Below are positions 54,638 to 64,000 of a DNA stretch of 64,000 nt, piece by piece. Below the pieces are notes generated by a model. The model made no database searches. It saw only the letters and a list, made by a program, of their open reading frames with translations, and had not been told where the DNA came from. The stretch covers positions 180,101-244,100 of the forward strand of contig NW_006763159.1 of assembly GCF_000264905.1 (NCBI RefSeq), in the 5' to 3' direction. The stretch's first letter is position 1, and each line of letters starts with the position of its first letter. The translations under genes were made by a program, and so were the position numbers. The DNA comes from Stereum hirsutum FP-91666 SS1. Its lineage: Eukaryota; Basidiomycota; Agaricomycetes; Russulales; Stereaceae.

Positions 54638-57208
54638 TCATACTCCGTTTCGGGGGAAATTGATTACACACCTAACGAACCCAGTGGTATACCCAATTTG
54701 AGGATCGATTTCGTCTCCGAATTCGTTAACATCCTTAGAGATGTCAAATGCCCAGATTATACATGCGCTAAAAATGAACAGTTGGCTTTCGGCGAAGTTT
54801 TTACCAATGCATGTTCTGACAACGTACTGGTAAGCAACGTAAGTTGTGAGCTATATGTCTGAATCACTTACCGTGGACCAAATCCAAAGGCATAATCAGG
54901 ATCCAGTGAGTCCTTCCCGATAAACCTTTCAGGGAGAAATGCATTTGGACTATCGTAGAGATTTTTGTCGTGGCTGATGGTCCATAGATTGGGTATGATG
55001 ATCGTTCCTTCACGTATGAGAAAGCCTTCGATGCTGATTAGACATCAATATGGCGTCCTCGAAAAATGAGAAAGTACCGTTATACTGGGTGTCCTGTCTG
55101 CAGCGATGTGGTACGCCTTCAAATATGTGCTGAACGTTAATGGGATACTGTAGTTTTTCGCGCACAAGTTCGTGTCCCGTGTCCCATGGGAGCCGCGAAC
55201 GAACTTGTGCCACGGGACAGTCCCACCCCATTGATGTGCACTGAACTTGTAAATGGGACAAACCAAAATTTGACGCAAATATGACAAAAATGTGAATATA
55301 TTTCTGGCTCCTAAATTGACCTCAGGAAGGGCCCCAAGAGACACTTTGAGCTGGATTTTGCTACTGGGTGAGCTCCCCCTCCCAGATTCAGAGCATAGAT
55401 GGCTAATGAGAGGTTATGATGGGTGGTATCCCTGAAAAAGCGTTGATGTTCACGAACATTGTCCCTTGTCCCGGTGTCCTTGCGAACTGGGACACGAACG
55501 GATTATGTCATTTCGGCAACGGCCGAGGGGCGGTGGCGTGAACTTGTGCGCGAAAAAGTACAGTACTATTAAAAGTCCATAAAACTCACCTAAAGGCAAC
55601 GGTACTCGCCACCGAATCACCTCCTTGATCAAGGCGTTGATATATGGTAGACTATCCTTGTCCAAAAAGCTGGGAGCCCTGTGCCTCCCGACCTGGCGAT
55701 ATTCGTCAAAAATGATTAGAAAAAAACATTACTCATAACACTCACCACTGTATCCACTTCTTCTTGCGCTTTTCTTAGAACATGCCTATTCAGCGTCATG
55801 GCTAGTATAAAGTTGAGTAATGTCGCCTGCGTGGTCTCTCCATCAGCTTAATGTACGGTGAGTTTTACCCTCAGACATATGACGTGTATACGTACCTCCA
55901 TACATAGTGGCTGCCGCCCAAGAGACCACGTCGTCCTCTTCACCAACAGCTGAATCTGGTAATTTGATTTCGCTATCCAGCAGCGCAGAGACGAATGAGT
56001 GCTTTGCAGCTCCTGCAGTCTGTTGAAGCATCGAGTGCGATAGTTTAGCTTTACTGCTATCCATGAGATGACGGAGGACGCACCCGTTCCCTCAAAACTT
56101 GGCGATAAGGTCTATCAACCATGAGCTTCATTTGCCTCTGAGCCTCCATAGCCTTCTTTTGGAAGCGAAGTCCCATATATGGTAAGTACTTCACTATATT
56201 AGCTCCATTAAAAGTGTTCCTCTATGGACAAATCGACAGAAGAACACACTGTAGGGAATGACATCGACCATGAAGGAGCCCGGAACAACCGCATGGGTAA
56301 TGTTCTCGAGGGTTGCTTCAGCGACAACAATATACTGGAAGGGAGTATAGCTCAGGCGCGAGGAATCGTACCACAGGTAAAGTGGAACGTACTGTGTCCT
56401 CCGGCGACTCACATTCAATACCATACATGGCATGCATGATTGTTCTGCCTACACTGCTAGACACGTCAGTTAGAATACACGCAAATTTCAGCTTTGAATT
56501 AGGAATTTGTGAAAACGATACATACAAACGAACCTCTCTCCGGTACCTTTCAGGGGACGTGAATAGAGCTCGAAGGAGACGGATTGCTTCCTCCTCCTGC
56601 ATCGTAAAGTATTTCGTTACAGCGTGTTTTGACATCACAGGGTGGCCGATTCGACGATATGTTCTCCATCGCTCTCCATAGCCAATGAAGGCAATGGAGG
56701 GATCGAATCCCATGCTACAAGTGTTGACCGTAATTAACAATGTGATTCAGGTTTCACGAATAAAGCTGGTAAACATACAGCTCTCCAGCCATTGTGAAAC
56801 GTGGTCTATCTGCGTGAATTGATGAGTCCAACAGATCTTGAGCGATGACATGGTCATTGACGACCAGTATGTGACGCCCAAGAACGCGAAGATGGACCAA
56901 AGCACCTGATACATGTGTCTTAAGTGAGATCTGTTTTAAAATTCTGTATGCAAGACCTACCATATCTATCAGCCCACTGCGAAAATTTCAACCACCACTG
57001 AGACGAGGGAAATTCAAATAGGTTGCCGAGAATAGGTAGTCCTGTAGGATATATGTAGGATGATAGTATACATTGGTTCGTATACGCACTAACCTGGAGG
57101 TCCTGGCGGATAATGCAATCTTGAACGGAAAAGCACGCGTAGATAGCAAAACGTGAGGAAGGGCAGTCCTATGAAAACACCGAACAGAATGGTGAGGCGA
57201 TTCGACAT
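54638..57208 (-). CDS. Cytochrome P450 monooxygenase
   Basis: Thirteen exons: 57094-57208, 56961-57041, 56779-56905, 56526-56714, 56393-56456, 56250-56334, 56084-56193, 55896-56019, 55746-55846, 55590-55692, 55078-55116, 54872-55025 and 54638-54815. Phases all agree and give 489 residues. An N-terminal membrane anchor is followed by the hinge YPPGPPG. The I-helix has YGADGETTQATL, the K-helix has the ExxR motif in IKEVIRWRVPLPLG, and the haem site is FGFGPRTCIG with its Cys. It is typical of basidiomycete microsomal P450s used in secondary metabolism. The intron 55117-55589 (473 nt) is long because it contains a 420-bp miniature transposon; without it about 53 nt remain. All splice sites look intact, so the gene should still work. 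Confidence 0.92.
55146..55565. mobile_element. Miniature TA-flanked TIR transposon, copy B (420 bp), in a P450 intron
   Basis: Ends TACTGTAGTTTTTCGCGC and the reverse complement of GCGCGAAAAAGTACAGTA match except at one or two bases. TA flanks both sides. It shares length, order and most bases with copy A at 25659-26079. No coding capacity. It lies wholly inside the intron between the PLPLG and VPHRC parts of the P450. Confidence 0.9.
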
Positions 57209-58486
57209 CGTGATGTTAAGTTCAGCACCGTTCTGTCCGTCTTTAACTTCCTTCGAGTTGCTTAGATGATTGACGAATCTACCCGGTAAGTGACGCCTGA
57301 CGTCGGGTACCGTGGCTGAGACTGGTGTTCGCCAGATTACTTGAGCGCTGACAATCGTGCGCCGCCTGTGATCTGAAAGGAACAGGATCATAGCACATAT
57401 TCTTTATGTAGAAAATCGAAAAATGATTGATATGCCATATCAATCAGTGGTGGCCGTCAAGACATAAAATTGAAAAGCAATGGTACGAGGCCTCTGGCGG
57501 ATGTAGACGTTGAACATGTGCCTAAGTACATGCCTGATTCTGACACCTCTGCGGAGACGCACAGATGTGCGCGTAGAGCGGCTGTTTCCCGAAGGCAGAA
57601 ATCGTGGGCGGCGCGATCGGGAGCCAGAGCTTTTGACAAGGATCTTGCGGCGTTGGAGCAACAAACAATCACCGGTAATTGCTCCAAGAATTGAATCTTA
57701 TCGGCGAGCCCGGACCTGGAGTAAGACGCGATGATCCAACTACTAAAATAGTTTATTTACCGTCACTCACTGAGACCTGTTTCCTCATGCTCAGGCACAT
57801 TCTGTTTTGTATCAATGATGAGTTTGTGTCCAAAGCATCGGTGCTTCCCTCGCATAGTAGAAGCCCGGCTTTTCTTAGAGGAGCAGTGGTGTGTCCGATA
57901 TATGCTTCGTAAGTCTTACTGGGTCTGTGGGTATGGAGCCTTTTTTGATATCCCTTATATGGTTGCATTGACTCAGGATGCGCCTTCGAATCAGAATTCA
58001 ATGAAGCTTGAAACCTTCCTAAGTCTGTTCATGTGCTCTGCAAATTAATCTCCGCGAAAGCCGTCCTTGGACCTTCCGAGCTTACATGACTTATCTGTAT
58101 CTGTGGTGATTAGAAGGAATTTCGCTTACTCCCCCACTCGTGTCAATGATGATTTCCCCGTAGGGCGGTGCACAGCGTCTCCAATATATTCGGTACACAG
58201 TTTTAGGCGCCATCATTTGAGAGTTTCCTTAAGCTATCAAACGGGATCTATGAACACTATTTTGAGAGCTTAGTACTGACGAATGCATTATGCCGGACGT
58301 TTCCGCCTCTACATAGTGTTCCTGCCAGCGTAGACCTCACTTCGGCTGACATTCCATCCACTGCTTCATTTCTCTGCCAGCTCAGACATACACCCTCAAT
58401 GTCAGAATTCTAGTCCACCTTTCAGCTGTATGCATTCATACTAAACGATTTGGCCATTACAGTCTCTCTCGACTAGGATATTCAGA
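57209..58486. promoter_or_regulatory. Divergent intergenic region of the putative cluster
   Basis: Lies between the P450 start (minus) and the methyltransferase start (plus), 1.28 kb, and so should carry both promoters. Frames of 70-80 codons occur on both strands but lack support. No individual binding site is claimed. Confidence 0.4.
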
Positions 58487-59637
58487 ATGAATCAGGAAAA
58501 CACTTACGTGCTCACACATGACGCAGACGAGCAAGTTCGGTAAGTGACCCGTGCCATTCGCACCTGTACAGTGACTAACACATTAACTGAAATGTGCAAT
58601 AACGTTACTCTTTTAGCCTCGAGAGACAACATGCTATGTTCAAGAAGTTTCTGAATCGCGACACGTCTATTGTACCCGACGTTGTAGATCCATCGTCTAT
58701 CTCTACCGTCCTGGATGCAGCGGCCGGTACTCTTGTTTGGTCCCGAGATTTTGCGACTATTCCCGAGATAAAACCGCGAATATCCTCTCCGTCCAATCCA
58801 GTCAAGCTCTACGCCTGTGATTTGACTGCAGAGAAGTTTCCCCCGAAACCCATTGTCGATGCGCTTGGAATCCAACTATTTCTTCACGATGTCACGAAGC
58901 CATTTCCGGAGGAGATGACTGGAATGTTCGACCTCGTCAACATGAAACTTCTCATCCTCGCTTTGAGCAAGGATGGCTGGTTGAACGCTCTATCTAATAT
59001 TCGGGAAGTGCTTAGTGCGTATAGATTTTACTGCACCTGATTACGCTATTTGAACGATGTTGTTGTTGCTTAGAGTCCGGAGGAATTTTGCTCCTGAACG
59101 AATCCGATGGTCACTTCTATGCTAAGGAGGAGCTCGAAATAGCCCGAGCAGCTTCCCCTCTGTCTCATTCCATGACACCATCCTGGACATATCCCTTGAA
59201 TCAACTCTTTATCAAGAATGCAGAGATGCATCAGCACCTGACGGAGTGCGTTGTTATATCCTCCTCTTGACCATTATCCAGCTCATATATTCCCAAGTCT
59301 CTCTAAGAGCTTACCCGAAATGGTTCGGTCCACAGGACTTACCGTTTACTCCCAGTTCTCCGTCTTTCTTCCCATGGGAGCATTATGCCTTACGGAGTTA
59401 GGGCCGTTTGGGCAATCGGTTGCCAGCGAAGCGGAGTTTACTAGAGAAACATTCGTGTTCATGGTGAACACCATGACGGGTCTAGGACTTAGGTACGCAT
59501 ATCTGAAGGATGAGAACAGCGATGATGTGGTGACAGAAGAGGGGCGGAAGATGGTGGCGGATACCTTGGTGCGTAAGTTTGATGCGGAGGGAGGAGTGTT
59601 CTTCCCCTGCACGGACATAGTCGCGAGGAAGGTTTAG
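58487..59637 (+). CDS. SAM-dependent methyltransferase
   Basis: Four exons: 58487-58539, 58617-59014, 59074-59245 and 59298-59637, phases agreeing, 320 residues. A class I Rossmann methyltransferase: motif I is VLDAAAGTLVWSRDF (residues about 50-64), an acidic motif II follows in LYACDLTAEKFP, then FDLVNMKLLILAL and the post-motif SGGILLLNESDG. The opening ERQHAMFKKFL helix is common in fungal secondary-metabolite and LaeA-like methyltransferases. It is more likely a small-molecule enzyme than a regulator, given its P450 and UbiA neighbours, but this is inference. It runs convergently with the UbiA gene, the two stops being about 305 bp apart. Confidence 0.85.
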
Positions 59638-59942
59638 TGCAAGCAATGAATATCTGTGGCATCTTTCGTGTAGGGATTGTTAACGGTATTGGAGTACTCA
59701 TTGGCCACCCTGGTTTTTTTGATGCTATCGCCCCCTGCTGTGGCGTAGAGACGATTGCACATACATTTTAGCGCCAAATGGAGGATGCGCTCGAAAGCAC
59801 TTTTGCCGAACATGCAAGATGATTTCAGAGTCATGGCTGGCTTCACCGTACCAGCACGTCTATACAGTTCCGCCTGTAGACACGAATCTATATTGTAATC
59901 AAATCTCGTTTTGGGGGGAAAATGAGATGAAATAAAGACATC

Positions 59943-60992
59943 CTAGTCGTGGAACCGATGGACCAACGCCAACAGGTGCATTGACATCAGCCAAACCTTG
60001 AAATTGTTCCCGTGAGCATGTGGAAATACATAAGATAATTGTTTTGCTCACATTATAAAGCCGGTAGCTTTTCTCGTCGTCCGCCTTTCCCCTCAAGTAC
60101 CACACTCGAATTGCGATACAACCGCCAAGAACATTTAGATACCACCGGAAAACACCCGAAACTCGCCAGACGACGGGAAAGTAGATCGTCCAGATGATGA
60201 TAAAACCAATGACTGATGATCGAGTTATTGTCTGTCCGAGCAAAATCGGAAAGGTTTTGCGACCCATAGCCCTGTCTCCTATCTCGTCCTGAAGGTCTTG
60301 TAAATGGACGCTGGAGACAATAACGATCCATGACATTAATAGGGCGAGTTGAGTGTATTTTGAGTGCAGAGCATGCATATCTGGAGTTTGAATCAGTCAG
60401 ATTGTAAGCTACACAAGAGAGCTCATAAGCAAATGCCTAGGAGTAAGCTAGCCCCCGTTTCTAATGCAGTATATGCAAAGGCATTGATTACATTCCTCCA
60501 AAGCCAGTGTTTGTTTGCTCCCAGATGGTCGTATATATACACCAGTGATGTAAATCCTGCACTGGCGATGGCGCATGATGAACCACCCGAAATGTATGAG
60601 AAGATAATGCATGCAGGGTAAAGGGCTCTGGAGATGATGCGTGCGGTCCATATGGAAAGCCGTCCGGATGGCAAAGGTCGCCATGGCTTGTTATTTTTAT
60701 CTTCTTCTACCGATAAAGACTGGTTGTCGATGTCAATTAAGAGGAGATGGACGAGTACCCAGAGAGAGACGAAAAGTATGCCCCGCAAGCGAATCGATGG
60801 TGTAACAATGAGCGCAAATGCCGTCTAGAAAGCCGTCAGATTCTCAATCACCGTTAGAAAGAATAATATGCAGACCACTGGTAAGAGTATAGTCTTGATA
60901 TCAGAGCGAATAAACAAGTACATCGTGTTAACATGATAGGAAAGCTGCTGGAAAAGTGGGAAGAGCCATGCTAACAACGTGAATGAACGCAT
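59943..60992 (-). CDS. UbiA-family prenyltransferase or terpene cyclase-like membrane protein
   Basis: Four exons: 60876-60992, 60437-60824, 60052-60380 and 59943-59996, giving 295 residues. Multiple hydrophobic helices fit the UbiA fold. The first Asp-rich region reads LLLIDIDNQSLSVEED and KNNKPWRPLPSG, the fungal form of the NDxxD motif. The second is DLQDEIGDRAMGRKTFPILL. UbiA enzymes move prenyl groups onto aromatic acceptors, and some relatives cyclise prenyl diphosphates; which applies here is unknown. A TATTTAA box lies about 40 bp before the ATG (61031-61037 on the plus strand). The second intron has no GT donor; the only in-phase choice is a GC donor (CTAG|gcattt), with acceptor ctccag. 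Upstream, 1.5 kb shows no gene. Confidence 0.82.
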
Positions 60993-62510
60993 GTTTATAA
61001 CTCAAAATATTGAAAGGCCTCATAGACGTCTTAAATACTCGAGGGATACCAGAGCAAGTAGATAATCAGCCCTTCGAGCGCTGCTGGCTAAGCGCTCACA
61101 AACGGATAGCTCAGTGTGTAGTAAGTTGGACATAGCTTTGGGCCGTAGCGGCGTGTCACAGGTTTTGGATTCATCAAACTTCCGTCTCCGTGATGATACC
61201 TAAGGCTGATGCACAAAATCAGATTGGGCCGTAGAATAAGATGCACTGAGGTCGTGAAACAACTGTTACACTGGTTTCCAACGAAATCAAACAAGCGTAG
61301 CTTGCGATTGTTTTGTTCATTCCCATACCGTACTCGTTGTGGTACTATATTTGCCACATTTCATACCTTCGGGGAGTGTCTTCCGCGGGATTACATGACT
61401 GGTAAAGATACTTCTAGGTCAATGTCAGGCATGTCAGATTGGTTCAGTCGGAAAGCCGCGGTATGGAGAAGTTCATTAGTCGATTAACATTAATCCGGTG
61501 AGACATTCACATTCTCAAAGACCACAACTTGTAGAACTTCCCCCGGGACTGAATATTCATTGTGATCCACTCTGACTTAGGGGTCAACGGTAAGAAATAA
61601 CATGGTGGTCTAAAACGACATTGTTCCAGTACATAATCGATGAAAGTTGCTGCAGGAGACGTTATAAAAACCAGTACAGAGCTCGAGAGGTAGTTCTGGG
61701 GATTCTGAACATAGGTGTAGCCTTTTCTGCAGTAAATGTAGCGAGCATTTTTATTGTTAGCGGGGGTCGGTTAAGTTGGCGCTCCGGGTAAATGGATTGC
61801 CACTCAATATTCCATATACAAAGCTCCTGCGCAAGATGAACCCTTTTCCCCCTTGTGGGCCTCTATATCACCCAGAATGACTTGTTTTTGTGGCGTTTTT
61901 TTGTTGCCGGTGTTTGAGATTACCGGCGCAACTTCTACCAACGGCATACTTCCCACCATGATGGCGCTGATATCATCCCATGTGAGTCGGTCCAGCTCAA
62001 ATATCGTGAGACCTTAGGAATCAGCTCCTCGGTCAGTCAGGAGATTGAGCAATGAGTAGAGATGACTATCTAATGGCGATATCGAAGTTTGAATGTTGAT
62101 GTACTATTTTGAGGCCAACAAGACCGAAATCACGTCGCACAATGTCTCGCTTCTTCACAATTGTGTTTGAAACGATCCGGGTTCTCCGCTGTGACCTTGA
62201 AGCTGTCCAGGTACTATTGATGCGACGTGATGCGAGGGTCCACAAATAACTACACTACATGCCCACCACTAGGCCGGATAACTCCATATTTACCCCAAGT
62301 AGATGGGATAGAAAGCTACACACCCGCCATACCACTCGGGTATCCCGGCCCTTCATGTCAGGCTAATTTTTTTCTATCAGACTCCATCAGAGTGATGAAG
62401 AGCGTCTCGTACGTTCACGACATGGCTGTGTGACAGAGCCGGAAGGGATGGTCATCGATGTCTGACTACTTATAGAATGCTCAAGCACGCAACTTTCCTC
62501 GTGTCTCCGC
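60993..62510. other. Intergenic, 1.5 kb
   Basis: Holds the UbiA promoter at its left end. No supported gene or repeat; open frames are short. Confidence 0.4.
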
Positions 62511-62825
62511 ATGTCCGATAACCTTGCGCTCGATCGTGCCAATCTTGTATCCCTGTGGCTCGAGTCCCTGCTCTATGGTGTTTTTCTGGTCTTTCATATC
62601 CATGCAATCTACGTTCTTCTCTACAAGAAGCTTCACGGAAAGACGAACCGACCTATGGTCATTGCTTCGTTTTTGATGCTCATCCTTATCACAGGTGTAA
62701 GTGTAGATTATTACGCCCGCATGATGTTTTACTAAATATTTCCATCAGCATATGACATGCGACTTATATCGGGCTATCCAGGCCTTTACCACAGGGCAAA
62801 CAACAATGGTGGTCCTGAAAGTTAA
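62511..62825 (+). pseudogene. N-terminal fragment of a multi-pass membrane protein
   Basis: Two exons, 62511-62694 and 62749-62825, give 104 residues. They carry a first membrane helix (SLWLESLLYGVFLVFHIHAI), a basic loop, a second helix (VIASFLMLILIT) and, after the intron, YDMRLISGYPGLYHRANNNG before a stop. This start is characteristic of a group of Agaricomycete membrane proteins of about 300 residues with several more helices. Here the continuation is missing and AT-rich repeat begins right after, so the gene seems cut off by an insertion or deletion. Known family name: none that I can give with certainty. Confidence 0.55.
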
Positions 62826-64000
62826 CTATTTACTGGATATATGCTGCACATGAAAGTGACTTTATCCATGGGATATTGGGCCAGGAAGTGACAGTAGTAA
62901 TATGAAAGTAACCTCTTACACATAGCTTAATTTGAGAGACTACACAAAAGTGACTAATGGTATTGGTATGATGTCAGACATAATCACAAGTGACCTATGA
63001 GTGGCTGATAGCATAGTAATAAATAGTTCTTTGCAGTAATAACTCAAGATCCTTGTGATCATCAGTGATATATAGTAATTGTTTGCTTTACAGTTACTAT
63101 AGAATTCAAAATGGTTCACTAGAGCACATTCACAGGGAACCCCAGGGGTAGCGAAATCTGTGTATGGTCTCAGTCAAACAGTGATACCTACTATGATCAT
63201 TTCCATAGCTCGTTTACCTTGGTGGCATCCCCCCCCCCTCAATAAATCACCCAAGATTGATGTTTTTTTGGAGAAAAAAAAGACAAAATCTTGTGACAGC
63301 TTTGCTGTGCGCCAGCATGGTGAAAAGAGTTCTTTTCAGTTACGGTCACTGAATGCTTCAGTAGGATAGTAGTGTGAAGATTATACTAGTGGTGGTCATC
63401 GCTTCCATGAACACTTACTAAACTATTTCAATTAATTCAGCGGTCACGCATTGTAGGCCCTCCAAAATTGACAAAATGTCACAGTGGTAAAACACCACAT
63501 CAGTGAATGTTAAAACCACTGAGCAGATTTCTATCCCAAAAGGCAATTTTCAGCAATTTTATCGAGTTAATGCTCAGTGTCACACAGCTTTGCCGTATTG
63601 ACGAAACCATCGAGGACACTGACCCTATCACACATCACAGTACATGCTAAATTGATCAAAATAGAACAGTAGACGAAGAAGTATAGTAAAAGATAATTAA
63701 ATCATATAGCGGTATTGGAATGTGGTGATATTGTAGTTGTAGCCAGTGGTAACTGAGGCATGGCAACATGGAGAAGGAAAAGTAATCAAAATAGTACAAT
63801 ATTGTTAAACTTTTTCTTTCACATGGCAAATTCAATTCAATTATACCAGAGTATAACCTTAATACTTACTCCTTATTACTTCACGGTAATGTTTCATTAC
63901 TTCATGGTAACGGCCTGATACATACAGTAATCAGCTGTTACGCTACAGTGATCAGCTGCCACATTGTGGTAATCATATGTTACTTCTGAAACCTTATAAA
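62826..64000. repeat. AT-rich repetitive sequence running off the window
   Basis: Non-coding, AT-rich DNA with many short recurring words (AGTAATA, GAAAGTGAC, TAGTAATTG). At the right edge a loose array of TACAGTAATCAGCTGTTAC-like units appears (about 63880-63985), including CAGTRATCAGCTG palindromes. This resembles the subterminal repeats of a DNA transposon, but only part of it is inside the window. Confidence 0.5.

Noticed and set aside
57440..57734. Arg-rich frames on both strands between the P450 and the methyltransferase.
   Set aside because: They mirror each other and show no conserved features; the region is more likely promoter DNA.
1..64000. CRISPR arrays, bacterial operons, rRNA and viral genes.
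   Set aside because: None seen. Intron density, protein families and transposon types are all those of a basidiomycete nuclear genome.

Overview
This is nuclear DNA from a filamentous fungus, almost certainly a mushroom-forming basidiomycete (Agaricomycete). Genes are dense and carry many short introns of about 50-60 nt with GT..AG ends and CTNAC branch sites, and several coding exons are tiny. The protein families are typical of Agaricomycetes: large single-exon F-box proteins, BTB proteins, a 3000-residue DUF3638 protein, an NRPS-like reductase domain and a UbiA-type enzyme. There is no operon structure and no sign of a virus or bacterial sequence.

Layout. 0.8-4.2 kb: two tandem F-box genes (a third paralogue lies at 48.2-49.8 kb on the other strand). 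4.9-5.9 kb: QCR6, the complex III hinge protein, with a 6-nt exon. 7.3-7.9 kb: a small unknown gene. 8.2-11.1 kb: a secreted FAD-linked oxidase in 20 exons. 11.8-12.3 kb: a dead RNase H gene. 12.6-14.7 kb: an O-fucosyltransferase-like membrane protein. 14.9-15.7 kb: a small unknown gene. 16.1-20.8 kb: the exportin CSE1 in 14 exons. 22.2-24.4 kb: a five-exon F-box protein. 24.7-30.5 kb: a transposon graveyard of terminal-inverted-repeat (TIR) elements, two of which carry nested insertions. A BTB gene there is broken by two insertions and two frameshifts. 31.6-41.5 kb: the DUF6606/DUF3638/DUF3645 giant gene, with one apparent 1-nt deletion. 42.9-44.2 kb: an unknown conserved-looking gene. 44.8-47.2 kb: an MFS transporter in 12 exons. 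50.8-51.7 kb: an unknown gene. The right edge (62.8-64 kb) is AT-rich repeat that appears to cut off a membrane-protein gene.

52.5-61.0 kb looks like a small secondary-metabolite cluster: a lone thioester-reductase (R) domain of an NRPS-like enzyme, a complete cytochrome P450, a SAM-dependent methyltransferase and a UbiA-family prenyltransferase or cyclase. The P450 carries a 420-bp miniature transposon inside one intron, and a sister copy has broken the BTB gene 29 kb away. Product and co-regulation of the cluster are inference.

All exon joins were worked out by hand from splice consensus, phase and family similarity recalled from memory. Conserved parts are firm; first exons and unknown genes are less so.
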